DNA of 64,000 nucleotides from Heterobilharzia americana (lineage: Eukaryota; Platyhelminthes; Trematoda; Strigeidida; Schistosomatidae), in NCBI GenBank assembly GCA_944470555.2, contig OX104127.1:119936741-120000740 (forward strand), written 5' to 3'. Made by a program: the position numbers and the translations under genes. Positions 1 to 10,646 of this stretch are shown one piece after another. Numbering within the stretch: position 1 is the first letter of the stretch; the number at the start of each line of letters is the position of its first letter. The notes under the pieces are model-generated. The model saw only the letters and a program-made list of their open reading frames with translations, was not told where the DNA came from and made no database searches.

Positions 1-222
1 ATTATCTCCTCCATGTCACCCTCACCTCGGACGCCCAACTCGTCGTTTCTCCTTCGGATTCCACTCGACGGCTTGATGCGTGATGTCTTCAGTCGGCCTT
101 CTCAGTCTATGCCCAATCCATCTCCACTTTCTTCCCCTGCATATTTGTTAGGTGATAGGTTCTTGGTTGATTCGCTGGCAGGCTAGAGTTGCTTGTTGTT
201 TATTCTTTCCGATAGCCTCTAA
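1..222 (-). mobile_element. LINE-A 3' fragment (cut by window edge)
   Basis: Reverse-strand homologue of the 3' end of the LINE-A copies at 24.2, 39.1 and 12.3 kb, including the stretch that encodes the WIGHTLR-type C-terminal block. It enters the window already inside the element and fades after about base 220. It is not functional. Confidence 0.75.
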
Positions 223-1084
223 TGGATTCAAAGCTTTTGTGAAAATTGTATTCTTATCGATAGATTGTGAATTTACAGGTTTAATCTCTTTTCACAGCCT
301 TTATATTTGATCTCATGTAGTTGATCGTATTGTCTTTGACTGATACAATTTAATTTCTTCTATGTTAGTCATCAGAATCAAAACTTTGTAAGTATCCTCG
401 TGATATTCGCACGTTTCACTATAGGAAACGTCATGTTTATCACCGTTTTATAATCTATCTTAAAGTTTCTGCTGTTATTATTTACTCCATTTAATCTGCA
501 GTTTTAATAATACCGTAAACTAGAAAAACTAGTCACTTATTTGTTTCATTTCTTATAAGAGTACGCTTTCTGTAAATATGTGGTTCAACGGAAATTATCC
601 TAAGCTTTGAACCCAGTTTTATTCAGTAGATATTTGTGATTGGATGTTGAAAACATAGTTTTATGCAGCATGGCTCTAATTCACTATTAGGGAATATGTT
701 TCACAATTACAGTCTAGGTTAATTATCTTGACTGATGGTTGGTTATCCACTGTATAGTCGTCTCGGTACAACTCTGTGACAGTCTGCTGGCAATCTTCAT
801 AGAAGTGCATAAAGGCTGTTATTAACATGAAGAAAAATAACACGATAAAGGTACTAATATGAAAAATCGTTGAAAAGTGTTAAACAGAAAGGGAATAAAA
901 AGGTACGGTATACTTTTTAGGAATCTGTAAGAGGTACAGAGGTTATGTACCTTTAATTTTGTGGTTGGTTCTCAGTGATGTTGTCGACAGTCTTTAAACT
1001 TCAAGTCTATTCATCCTCTGACGAATATTTTTATTTATCATTTTGACTATCTGAGATATCCATAGTTTAGCAAACTTGTATGGA
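223..1084. other. Non-coding, no gene recognised
   Basis: No ORF or RNA gene is supported. The segment near 660-725 (from GCAGCATGGCTCTAATT) is repeated in direct orientation near 1255-1322, directly upstream of a gamma tRNA-like unit. It may therefore be the remnant of another gamma-associated repeat. Confidence 0.5.
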
Positions 1085-1435
1085 TACTAGGTGATGATTG
1101 AAGGTGAAGTCGAAGCTTGAACCGCGGCGGGATTCCAACCAGCCACCATCACAATGTACTTTTTTTCCTTAGTATTTGATTTGACCACCCTCATGGTGGA
1201 TGACGTATGACACCGTTGTTTCGTTCTTCAGATTCTTTGATATACGATAGCTGGCAGCAGCATAGTTCTAATTTACTGTTAGGGAACATGTTCCACAACC
1301 ATAGTCTAGATTAGTTGTTGTGGCTGAAGAACCTCGTAGCTCACTTGGTAGAGCACCGGGCCGGTAACCCGGTGATCGCTGGTTAGAATCCGGCCGCAGT
1401 CCAAATTGTCATTTCACCTTCAATTATCACCTAGT
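1085..1435. repeat. Gamma tRNA-like SINE, head-to-head pair
   Basis: A minus unit lies at 1085-1160 (reverse of the TTCACCTTCAATCATCACC-type tail and box B). A plus unit lies at 1325-1435 with box A-like TAGCTCACTTGGTAGAGC, an anticodon-like stem, box B-like GGTTAGAATCC and a tail shared with the other gamma copies. The plus unit can be drawn as a near-complete cloverleaf but lacks the U33 expected in a real tRNA. A short (AAT)n tract follows at 1438-1470. Confidence 0.75.
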
Positions 1436-1592
1436 ATTAATGATAATAATAATAATAATAATGATAATAATGGTGATAGCAACCAAAACTTAGGAGAGAA
1501 ACAAAACATCTGTCTACTTTTAAAACTGTAGTCATACTATCCTTTTCTGTTTGGACAACACACACAGGAAGTTATCAATGAAATATACTTGT

Positions 1593-1860
1593 ATGGTTGG
1601 TTACCAGATACTCGGTGCAGTTAGCAAGCACATCCATTTATTCATTAGAGTAATGTCTATTAAACAGTACAAAATGATGTTATATGTTGAAATAAACAAA
1701 ACTCAATGCAACAATAATATACTTTGAAGTGTATGGGGACTTTATTTCCAAGATAGTATTCATCAAGGAATGAAGGATTGAGAGGCTGAGAGCACTAGAC
1801 AATTATTTCATTCATGTATGGGTGATTGGATAACGTGTACAGGGTTTTATTCTCTGAATA
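1593..1860. repeat. Dispersed repeat, same family as 8165-8327, running into a beta remnant
   Basis: About 170 bp from GGTTGGTTACCAG to TTTATTTCCAAGAT matches 8165-8327 closely. It continues as a beta-type 3' end (TATTCATCAAGG, GAGAGCACTAGACA). It is the uninterrupted version of the site that carries a LINE-B insertion at 8328. Confidence 0.75.
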
Positions 1861-3172
1861 AACGATCTCCGTGTAGTCACATAACATCAGAAAATTAATT
1901 ATTCATCTACCTGATTAAGATTCTATAAATAATCCATTTACTCAATACTCAACTGTATCAGGTGAAATTTCCATCCTAAACTTGTGTCTTATCAAATAGT
2001 TAGTTATCGTGTTTTAGGAGGTAAACAAAACGAGTTACATGGTGGTTGGAATTTTGTAGATATATTGAAGTGTTAATCATGTGTTGCAGGTGACACAATC
2101 ATGATGTATCTAGTGAAGACACATGGAAAGAGAACTTAGGATCGTAGTGTGAATGTTGATGAATGACTTCCATGTCATCTTGTCATTAATGATTCTTAGT
2201 TCTACTAATAATTGTATGTATTCTTATGAATGATGAGAAGATGTTAGACTAAGCTGTGACTGATTGTAGGTGATTTAACTGACGGTAGGAACTGATAATG
2301 GAGGTTAAAATAGTCGAGTTAATTTCAACACATGAATTTTGTTCAGTAACTAAGTAACTGGGTAATTAATTATTTAATTAATTATACATATTGCTATTTT
2401 TATTCATTTCGATAAGAACTAGCTTCCACCTAGTTTTTCAGGTTTTAGGGAGGTTAGATTTCAAGGTCAATGAGTGTAGATTCTCAGGTGTGTTGTGGTG
2501 GATAGAAGTTTTGAAAGTGATGAGAAGTATGATTGTCTAGGTTGTTTTAATGCTTAGTAGTTGTACAGATGAGATGTTTGTACAGGCTGATAGACTGAAT
2601 CGCTGTGATTTGAGATGTGGATTTATGAGGTGAAGTCTTCTATTTTGATGTATTGGGTTCTGGTTTCTAATTCTACTTCATCTACTTTTGTTTGTGATAG
2701 TGTACATTAACATGAGCTGATGGTTGTGTGCATAGAGTTCTGTTGAGTTGACTTATAGTATTATTTCTGTTTGGAGGTATGTGAAGACTAATTAATTAAT
2801 TAATTGATTTTGGATGGAATTCAGCATGCATTGATATCAGTTAGAGGAACATTGGAGATATGGGAGTACTGGTTAGCTGTTTCGTTTTATTATGGGCCTC
2901 CTGGGTAGTGTGCATGCATGCTTCCACACTGTCAGGACCTTGAGGTTCCGAAGTCAGACTCTTATCCTCCCAACTTGTCTACTGAAGCATACTTTCTGTG
3001 GGCTCTGTACCTTCCTGCTTTTTCAGTGTTTATTGATAACAAATCCAAACTTTACGAACATCTTTTGTATGAGATGTTTCAACTGTCAACCTGTGGAAAA
3101 ACACACTGACGTTTATTCTTTATAGCAAGGAATTTTGTCTGAGAATATTAATTGAAGCTATAACCAGGTATA
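1861..3172. other. Non-coding, no gene recognised
   Basis: Short ORFs around 2890-3125 show no recognisable protein family. They sit just upstream of the degenerate LINE-A at 3.2 kb and may be its eroded 5' part. Small AATTAATTAATT tracts occur near 2365-2385 and 2790-2806. Confidence 0.4.
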
Positions 3173-4660
3173 GTGAATGTAATCGAAGATCATTTGTTTC
3201 ACGATAGATCTTTGAGTGATGAGGTGACTTACTGCTTTGGAAGGCTGGCTGTGGAGAATATTGTCGAAAGCAGAATCATCAAACTAAACATCACTCAAAT
3301 GAATTTTGCATTTCGATGTCAGTTAACCAAGCTGGCTGGCTTCAGGAAGAACAACTTATTTGTGGATCAAATTGAAATGCTACACTACACTACGCAGCGT
3401 GTCATCATAGAACTGAGCATAGAATGCCAGTCAACTCAACTCTACTTCAACTTCATCCACTTTTCAAAGACCTTCTATAGAGGTGTCGACCGAGAAGTAA
3501 CTTGACAAGTAGCTGCCTGCTTCAATACTACAGTTTCAGTGCCATAAACCTCCCTCCATCAACCTCATTCAACACCAACTATATTCTAGGCTATATGATG
3601 AGGCTACATATCAGCCAAGTGATTCACAGTGGAAAGTTCAGTGATGCCATTGATGTTTGGTTAGGAGAGGGACGAGGTTGCCGCCTACTATCACCGACCG
3701 CCTTCCTGATTGTGGTCGACGTGACTTTACTGTACTGTACTGTACTGTACTATACTGAAGTGTATCATGCAACAAACTGTGAGGAGGTGTGAGAAGATGG
3801 TCATAGGCTATGTGGGCAGATGAAAAGACCCCAGAAGGAGAATTGGATTTTGCCGTCGCCGTCGCCGCCGATGATGATGATGATTTATGTCTAATGTTTT
3901 GTCACACAAGCTCGAATATCTACAGGCGAAAACTAACGAGTTGGCAGAAGAGGTGATGGTAGACTAGGCTAGACTAGGCTAGGCTAGGCGAGGCAGCTAA
4001 GGAAGATGGAACTTCCTTCAGGTGAGTGTAGATAAGATAGAGGTGATGAAGATACCGAACCAACAACTACTACTTCTACTACAAGCATCAATCATCACCA
4101 CAGGTTGAAATCTAAATGAAGTTGTCTCTCTCACCTACTTCTGTACCTATGCAGCATCGCTTCAACTACAGGTGACACAGGCATAGATAGGGATGTCAAA
4201 GCACTCATGATTGGAAAAACAGTAAGACGAGCCTTCCTGCATTCATCTGAAACAATCAGTGTAGAGATCTACTGGACTGCACTTAGCGTAAAGGGTGAAT
4301 AACACCCGGATTTTCGACACTGATGTCAGGCAAGTAAGTCAGTGCTTCTATGTGATGTTTGAGAGACTTGGTGGCACCTTACGAAAAGCATTTCCAACAC
4401 AATGTATACATGCGTCAGCAGCCGCCTATGCTAGATACTGCAGATTAGATGGCCAGAATAATAAGAATAAGCCACAAGGAACTCACTCTTGTTAGTTCAT
4501 CGCCCAGGAAAAGTCCATATGAATGCGGAGATTGATCGAGCATACACTGAGGAGATCATTTGAGGACATCACTTCCGAGGCCAGGTCCTTTACTGGAAGG
4601 GAGTGAAGTAGCAATGTTCTACTGAAGCCCTATGTTCCACTAGGAACCCAACGGGCATGT
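3173..4660 (+). mobile_element. LINE-A (RTE-like) retrotransposon, degenerate reverse transcriptase
   Basis: The translated sequence contains TKLAGFRKNNLFVDQI, then YFNFIHFSKTFYRGVDRE, then a GCRLLSPTAFLIVVD block in broken frames. These correspond to the [19 protein letters not shown] and GC.LSP.LF..V.D blocks of RTE-type reverse transcriptases. The thumb region follows at about 3890-4170 and the 3' terminal block at about 4295-4660, ending TGTTCCACTAGGAACCCAA. Multiple stops, a (TACTG)n expansion (3729-3755) and a GGCTAGACTAGGCTAG tract (3965-3992) show decay. Confidence 0.8.
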
Positions 4661-4744
4661 AATGTTATTGTCGGTTAATCTGTTACAGACAATCAAAAGA
4701 ACTTTTCTGATGGGTATGATAATGCTGAATTTAGTTAACTAACG

Positions 4745-5150
4745 TTTGTACTGGGTGATGATTGAACGTGAAATGGAAATTCGGACTGCGGCCGGATTCG
4801 AACCAGCGGCCACCAAGTTTCCGGCCCGACCCTCTACTACGTGAGCTGTGACTCGTCCGGCTGCTGAACATATTGTTGTTTCACTTCAATCACCAACGTG
4901 GGTTTTGTCCAACTACCACGTGTATTCATGATGCATTACTATAGCTTGACCGCAGTTACAATCGCTGTTGTCAATCTTGCAAAACCCATCTTGTTGATTG
5001 AAGTAAAATAAAAATCTCATCAGAAGTCGGACCTCGTAGAATGCAGTTGGTAGAGCATTGGGCCGGAAACCGGGTAGTCGTTGGTTCGAATCTGGCAGCA
5101 GTCTAATTTTTCCTTTCACTTTCAATCATCACACAGTATAAATACTAGTC
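4745..5150. repeat. Gamma tRNA-like fold-back pair
   Basis: A minus unit (4745-4930, box B reversed as GGATTCGAACCAGCGG) and a plus unit (about 4985-5150, ending in GGTTCGAATCTGGC) face each other. Their 5' flanks, GTTGATTGAAGTAAAATAAA and its reverse, pair across a short centre. The whole block is a near palindrome of about 400 bp. Confidence 0.75.
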
Positions 5151-5388
5151 TGCCAAATCAGGGCTATCTCACTAGTTAGTATACAACTGATTTATAAACT
5201 GTTATCATCGACTTTAATTCACTCAGTCACACATTTAGATATAATAACCTCATAATGCAATGCAGGCAGCCATGTGGTGTTAACAACTCGTAAACAGCAA
5301 CTTTATCTCATCGTATAACATGTGCATATGACTACTGAATTGTCATTAATTTTCTAAATGTTGCATCATTAACAATTATCTGTTTTGC

Positions 5389-5530
5389 TAGGGTGACTTT
5401 AAAGGCCATCCCAACAACTGCCAAAACAACCAATCAGGTACGGTATTTCGGCTGAGAAGACAATTGTTCATAAAATAGAGAAACGTGATTGGTTATTTCG
5501 CCACTTGCTAGGATGGCCTTTAAAGTCACT
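5389..5530. mobile_element. MITE-like element 1 with terminal inverted repeats
   Basis: The left end CTAGGGTGACTTTAAAGGCC (from 5388) is the reverse complement of the right end at 5507-5529 with few changes, giving about 20-bp terminal inverted repeats on a roughly 140-bp unit without coding capacity. The interior contains CCAATCAGGTACGGTATTT, shared with a copy near 29640-29665. Confidence 0.65.
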
Positions 5531-5570
5531 TGTTTTGATGCAACAATTAGTGTGGACTGTGCTATGTGGG

Positions 5571-5711
5571 ATAAGTTTAAAGGCCACCGTAACAAGGATC
5601 AAAATAGTGGATTGGATTTCTTCATTTCATCTGGAAAAGCAGATTATCATAAAATGAAGAGGTCTGGCTGGTTATTCCAGTTGTTATTAAGGTGGCCTTT
5701 AAAGTCACTCT
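5571..5711. mobile_element. MITE-like element 2, adjacent to element 1
   Basis: The ends GTTTAAAGGCCACC and GGTGGCCTTTAAAGTCAC are inverted and related to those of element 1, again about 140 bp apart. The interior differs from element 1 except near the ends. Confidence 0.55.
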
Positions 5712-6390
5712 TCTAGCTAAAGATACACAACAGTTCATTTATTTAGCTAAATATTTCAATGAAAGCAAGTAATTTTTTGTGTAGAGATAGTATTGACCAG
5801 CAGATTGGATTCTTGTGTGATAATATTATCCGAAATTGAATAAAAATGTGGATTGTAAGAGGATTTGAAGCAGTAGCTTGTATGTTACCCATTTCATGTT
5901 CCACTGAATGGGCACAAAACTCTGTAGATGAAGTAAACATGAGGATTAGTGAAGAAATATTGTGGTCATATCAATACAATACTGTGGTCATCTTTCGAAA
6001 ACTACTGATTTGAATCGAACTGAGACTCATTAAGCCAAGTTAGTATGTGGGTATTTTAAGAGGTGTTGTGATGTAGTCTGCTGAAGTAACTCCAGTGATT
6101 TCGTCTTCATCCGTCCACATTCCCCCTTGGCTTTTCTAAAACTTGAAAATTTTTAGAGTTTAATATAGTTTTCTTCTAAAGTAGTCACAATACTTGGAAT
6201 ATACTTCATGTATGAGGGAGTTGACTGTTTAACAGATTGAATCACTTTGAGGATGAAAATGTAGATTAAGAAAGTGGCTGAATCATGTCATGGTGGACAG
6301 CAGTAGAAACAGAAACTGTGATTCAGCTAATCAACTTTTAATCACTTAATTTTTATGATAATTTACTTGGTTGTGTGGCTAGCAAAGGGA

Positions 6391-6725
6391 TCCAGGATGT
6401 GCTTTTCGTCCTGTGTGAGATTCATCAGTTGAATGAATAAGTAACGAATACTCATTGTACAATAGGTGACTATCGTGTATCAGTGACCTGGTAGATAACA
6501 CTTTGCCGTTTGAAGCGATGGGCACTGGGTTCGAGTCCCGGTGGCAACAACATCACTCACTCGGGTGCTGGTACTTCCGGTTGACGAGTCCTAAATAGAA
6601 CGAAACATGAGTCCTGAATTCCACTGTTAGCCGCAACCAAGTCATTTATATCAGTAAATATATCTAAGCATTCGCACAGGAGCCTATCTGTCAACATAGA
6701 TGGTTCAATTCAATCCAGTATAACA
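6391..6725. repeat. Alpha (Smα-like) SINE pair, minus remnant plus full plus copy
   Basis: The plus copy (about 6480-6725) has a tRNA-like head with GGGTTCGAGTCCCGG as box B, a hammerhead-like region at 6566-6632, and a tail CGCACAGGAGCCTATCTG found in Smα-type repeats. The minus remnant (6391-6440) keeps the hammerhead core CTGATGA..GGACGAAA but has lost most of its tRNA-like head. Confidence 0.75.
6566..6632 (+). ncRNA. Degenerate hammerhead ribozyme (alpha family)
   Basis: It reads TTGACGAGTCCTAAATAGAACGAAAC in two pieces around the stem II loop. The first core base C3 is replaced by T, and stem II has a mismatch. GAAA is intact. It is probably inactive. Confidence 0.6.
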
Positions 6726-7591
6726 ATGAAGAATTAAAAGTATCAACAAAATAATAATTTACCTACTGTAAAAAAAACAATTCGTCGTGGTGTATCATTA
6801 TAACCTTTTCATTAGGATAGGAAGAGATTTTTAAGAAAATACTAAAGGAGCATATGTAGTCAACATTTTCGCTTGGAAACGTGGATTAAAATGCTGAGAA
6901 GGAAAGGTGTAAAGCAAAAATGAAAGAAAACCAGGGCAAATCAAGAAATGTGGAGTAAGTCAGAAGGCCGTGATAAGGTTGGTGACTGCACGTAATCGTT
7001 TTGAGTATAATGATCAAGTTGAAGATTATGAATTGGCAATGATTGGAAGACTTTTCAAATTGTAAGAGGACACTGTTTAAATTATGTTGATGAAGATACT
7101 TGACAAGATCAGATATCCAGATATGAGAATGTGTTCAAGAATAGAATTGCTACTATGCGAAATTCGGCAACCTACTTGAACTTTGGGCTACTAAATTTAT
7201 CCATCGTAAAATTTTTCATCAAATTCTTCTCTTTCAATTTGTTTTAATCATTTAAATTTGTCCTTTGAACGCATCATGTACTCTTGTACATTTTTAAACT
7301 GTTTCCAACTCTCCCTTTCTCGAATCAATAACAAAGTAGAGGGGAAACAATGTTACCTTATCTGGAAATGAACTTTCCGGTGCAGAATAGTATATCATAT
7401 TTCTATCCATCAGATTCTTAGCTTGAGTTGCAAATATTTGTACCGTCTAGATGAATCGCCACCGCCAAAATTACGCTTGTATTTCTCTTGATTCTTCATT
7501 ATCGACTGGACATCCATCTAGAACCAGCTGGCTGCCTTGAATACTGTTATTACTAACATCATACACATACAATAACCATTTCATTTTGAGG
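6726..7591. other. Non-coding, no gene recognised
   Basis: AT-rich sequence without a convincing ORF, RNA gene or repeat that I could match elsewhere in the window. Confidence 0.4.
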
Positions 7592-7745
7592 GAGTTGTGG
7601 AGATTTGGAAATATTTCAAGTTGTTATTCATCAAAGACTGAGGAGTCCCATACTAGGACGTAACGGCTGTCCAGTGCTTCCAGGTTTCCTTTGTTCCTCC
7701 AACTGATGTCAGTCTTCGATGGATAACAACTTGAAATAACCATTT
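7592..7745. repeat. Beta fold-back repeat with hammerhead core
   Basis: TTTCAAGTTGTTATTCATC near 7617 is inverted at the right end (GATGGATAACAACTTGAAA). Between them on the plus strand lies CTGAGGAGTCC, ACTAGGACGTAAC, then GGCTGTCCAGTGC. This is a beta hammerhead with GAAA changed to GTAA, so it is expected to be inactive. Confidence 0.7.
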
Positions 7746-7838
7746 CGTTTGAAAGTATTGTTGTGCGAATGAATTTGTTGAAAAATTACATGCTGGCAAT
7801 TCCATACTGTATCTTTCATATTGTTTGGAATAAAGCGA

Positions 7839-7839
7839 C

Positions 7840-7920
<81 letters not shown>
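7839..7920. repeat. (ATT)n microsatellite, about 27 units
   Basis: An uninterrupted ATT/TTA trinucleotide run of about 82 bp. A short ORF across it that would encode poly-isoleucine is an artefact. Confidence 0.97.
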
Positions 7921-8164
7921 CTCATTTCGTATAAGAATTGTAAACAAAGTAAGCTAAATGTCTCTAAGTATAATCCATCCAGGTAGAAACAAGTTTTCAT
8001 TTATTCGTTAATCCTCGCACAAATGTATAATTTGATGAATAACTAAATAAACCAATGAAGTATTTATTAATTTATTTAACAGTACTTTATTAGTGTTATA
8101 AAGTGTTAAAATGTTAATTTTTCGTACCTATCATGCAGTCTATTGAATATAATATGTAATTTGC

Positions 8165-8327
8165 ATGTTTGGTTACCAGGTACTGATTGTAATAAGTGAG
8201 CATATACATTTATTTATAAGAATAATGTCTATAAAACAATACAAGATAATGCTATGCATTGAAATAAACAAAACTCAACATAACAATAATATACTTTGAA
8301 GTGTATGGGAATTTTATTTCCAAGATG
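8165..8327. repeat. Dispersed repeat, left flank of LINE-B insertion
   Basis: Homologous to 1593-1740. It ends with the 12-bp target sequence ATTTCCAAGATG at 8316-8327, which reappears at 9237-9248 beyond the LINE-B. Confidence 0.8.
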
Positions 8328-9236
8328 CAGAAGTCAGTAGGATCAACCCTGGTGGCTCAGTGGCAGATGAAATCTCTGCATGAACACAAAAGACTCGGTT
8401 GACTTTCGACAATTTACGCCACCTCTGGTGCCGCTGTCATATCCGATTGTCTACTAAGGGTCGCGTGAACTGCACAGCAGTCCACTCACTCTGTTCTACT
8501 CTATGGCTGTGAAACATGGCCATTGAAGGTGGAAGATGTGAGGTGGCTTCAGGTGTTTGACCACCACCACCAACAACAACAACACCACCACCTTCGTAGT
8601 ATAGGCCACCGCATTCCATGGTGTCACCACATGAGTAATGCAGAAGTCAGGCGGTGTAGAGTTTTAGGGAGAAGAGGTAAATCAGTTGATCAGGTTGTGA
8701 ACCTTCATCCATTGAGATGGTTGACTCCGACATGTGTTATGTATGCCTAGTCGCCGATTGCCTCACCACACAATGTTGGTTGAAGTAGGTTGAGGTTGGA
8801 GAGAGGCTCGAGGTGGCCAGACTACAACATAACACCAATGTATGAAATCTCTGACTGTTTGTTTGAGCCATGTGTGGTGATGTAGAGTGAGTGGTTGGGG
8901 TTGGTGGGAGAAGAGGAAGGGGTTGTTTGAGACTGTAGGTGATGGTGATGGAGATGGTGATGACATGACTGAGAACCCAGTGTTACTGGTGTAGATGTAT
9001 ACACACATTATCCTCATGTTAACGACTCTATCTCGAATCTCACTATTTTCTCATTCTTCCTTTCTCTGATTGAGTGGTTTATATTAGTTTTGACTGAATT
9101 TTGTTATTTTCATGTTCCAGTTGACTGTGTTTTTACTTGATGTGGTGATATGATACGAGATGAGATGAGATGAGTTGTGTCAAGTTGTACGGTTACTCAG
9201 TGATGCCTTGGTCCTGTGTTGATATTGATGATGGTG
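8328..9236 (+). mobile_element. LINE-B, 5'-truncated copy with target-site duplication
   Basis: Contains the block encoding [13 protein letters not shown] (shifted frames), a CAC/CAA-rich expansion near 8562-8592, the GAAGAGGTAAATCAGTTGAT region and the shared LINE-B 3' end (ATGAGATGAGATGAG, then GGTTACTCAGTGATG). It is flanked by identical 12-bp copies of ATTTCCAAGATG. Stops and frameshifts throughout; non-functional. Confidence 0.85.
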
Positions 9237-9248
9237 ATTTCCAAGATG

Positions 9249-9690
9249 GTATTCACCGCGGAATAAACCATTGAAAACCTGAGAACACCAGACAGTCGCT
9301 TCGTTCTCGTATGAGACTGTTCAACAGTACTCACTGATGATCCCACTAGGGATCGAACTCTGAATCTCCAGGTTTCTTGGTGAATGTATCAACCATTTGC
9401 CCATTGTGTTGGATTTCAGCGGTTTATAGTCCCCTACTTCTGTCAATTCGTGATATAACTCTGTTGTCCATGAAGGTTTTGATTTAATATCCGCCTGATT
9501 TCCAACTTCTTTGTCCCACAAGTGAAGGCTTCCAACTAGAACTTCCTTATATCCATCTGGAAGCATGTCACAGGTGCGTGCTGCTGAGGAGTTGCATAAT
9601 ATGACGAAACAGCTGTCCAATGTTTCCAGGTTTTCAATGGTTCCCTGAGGGATATCATTCCATGATGAAAACTCTCTTAAAAATTCAAGC
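9249..9690. repeat. Beta repeat, minus and plus units head to head
   Basis: The minus part (9249-9430) has the reversed hammerhead region near 9282-9335 and a reversed box B (GGGATCGAACTC). The plus part (about 9530-9690) has the core CTGAGGA at 9582-9588 followed by GACGAAACAGCTGTCC, with stem II partly lost. The sequence between carries a CCAACTTC..TGTCAATTCGTG segment common to beta units. Confidence 0.7.
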
Positions 9691-10294
9691 AGTTGAGATT
9701 GGTTTTCAAGGGTTGTATTTTGTTAACTCAGAAAACTTATATGTGGAAAAAAACTAATGACTTATGATATAGCTGAAAATCGGCTGAAAGGTGTTTTGAT
9801 GTTGTTATTGATCATATGGGTTGTAGGCAATTGATAACCGGTTAGAAAAATGAAACTGTTTGTTGTCGGATGTGTCAACTAGATGTAGTTATAACTTTAA
9901 AAAAACTCTCGAGTCTCAAGGTCTTATCATTCTACTGTAGCAGTCTGAAAAACTACCACAAAAAGCCATAAATAGCTCAGTAACAACACTTACGACTCCT
10001 TGGATAAACAGTATATCGCTAAGTCGATGAGAATGAACGAGATTTCCTGGGATAGAAAGCTGTCACATAAACTTAAGGTAGTTCTATCACGGTGAGACTT
10101 AACCTATCTATTTTTACTAGTGCACTGATAGTCAGGTTTCCAATCAGAAGCATTTTATGCTCGGGTTTAAAAGATACAGTCTTTTGCATTTATGAACCAA
10201 GCATCTATATACCTTCAGCATCTGTTGTGTATTTATGGCGTGATATGTGAACCCCTTAAAAGTAGGAAATAAGAAATTAATGATGGATGATGGC
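9691..10294. other. Non-coding, no gene recognised
   Basis: No ORF, exon or repeat match that I can support. If KDM3 has an exon upstream of 10646, this and the preceding repeat-rich DNA are where it could be, but I found no candidate. Confidence 0.35.
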
Positions 10295-10405
10295 TAATAG
10301 TGGAGACCAGGAGACACGTTTCGTCCTACCTAGGACTCATCAGCTGAATGTACCTGCCTTCCAGTGAGTGATATTGTTCCCACCAGGACAGTATTAATAG
10401 GAAAT
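10295..10405 (-). ncRNA. Alpha-family hammerhead ribozyme, core intact
   Basis: On the minus strand, TTCAGCTGATGAGTCC is followed by TAGGTA, GGACGAAAC and then TCCTGG. All conserved core bases (CTGATGA and GAAA) and a 4-bp stem II are present. Stem III and the cleavage-site side have an extra base or two relative to the usual form, so activity is doubtful. Confidence 0.6.
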
Positions 10406-10646
10406 AATACTTGAAGATATGATTAAGAAAATCTCACAACTACGCCTTGACAATCGTTGATTTCTATGTTTCCATATACCGTAAAAATATCCACCATTAT
10501 TACAGTTGTTCCCCAGTGGTGTTAGTTTACAGGATCCTCATTTATCATATTTGTATTATGTTCACAGAGTTGAACATAAAGTTTAGATTGAATTATTTAA
10601 TATACCATAATTATTTTTCTGTTTTGTTTTTCTTTATCATGTAAGT

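Noticed and set aside
1330..1405. Possible tRNA gene in the first gamma pair
   Set aside because: Same reasoning: loop CCGGTAA lacks T33, box B is mutated (GGTTAGAATCC) and the flanks are repeat sequence.
7763..7957. Small ORF with a long run of isoleucines
   Set aside because: It is the (ATT)n microsatellite read in one frame.
8822..9017. Overlapping minus ORFs rich in His, Pro and Ser (also at 15.6-15.8, 45.0, 49.0 and 56.3 kb)
   Set aside because: They are reverse or shifted frames of the LINE-B 3' region and recur with every copy; no protein family.
10447..10644. ORF just upstream of KDM3 exon 1 as an N-terminal exon
   Set aside because: It is in another frame, hydrophobic and AT-rich, and overlaps the polypyrimidine tract of the acceptor; no KDM3 similarity.
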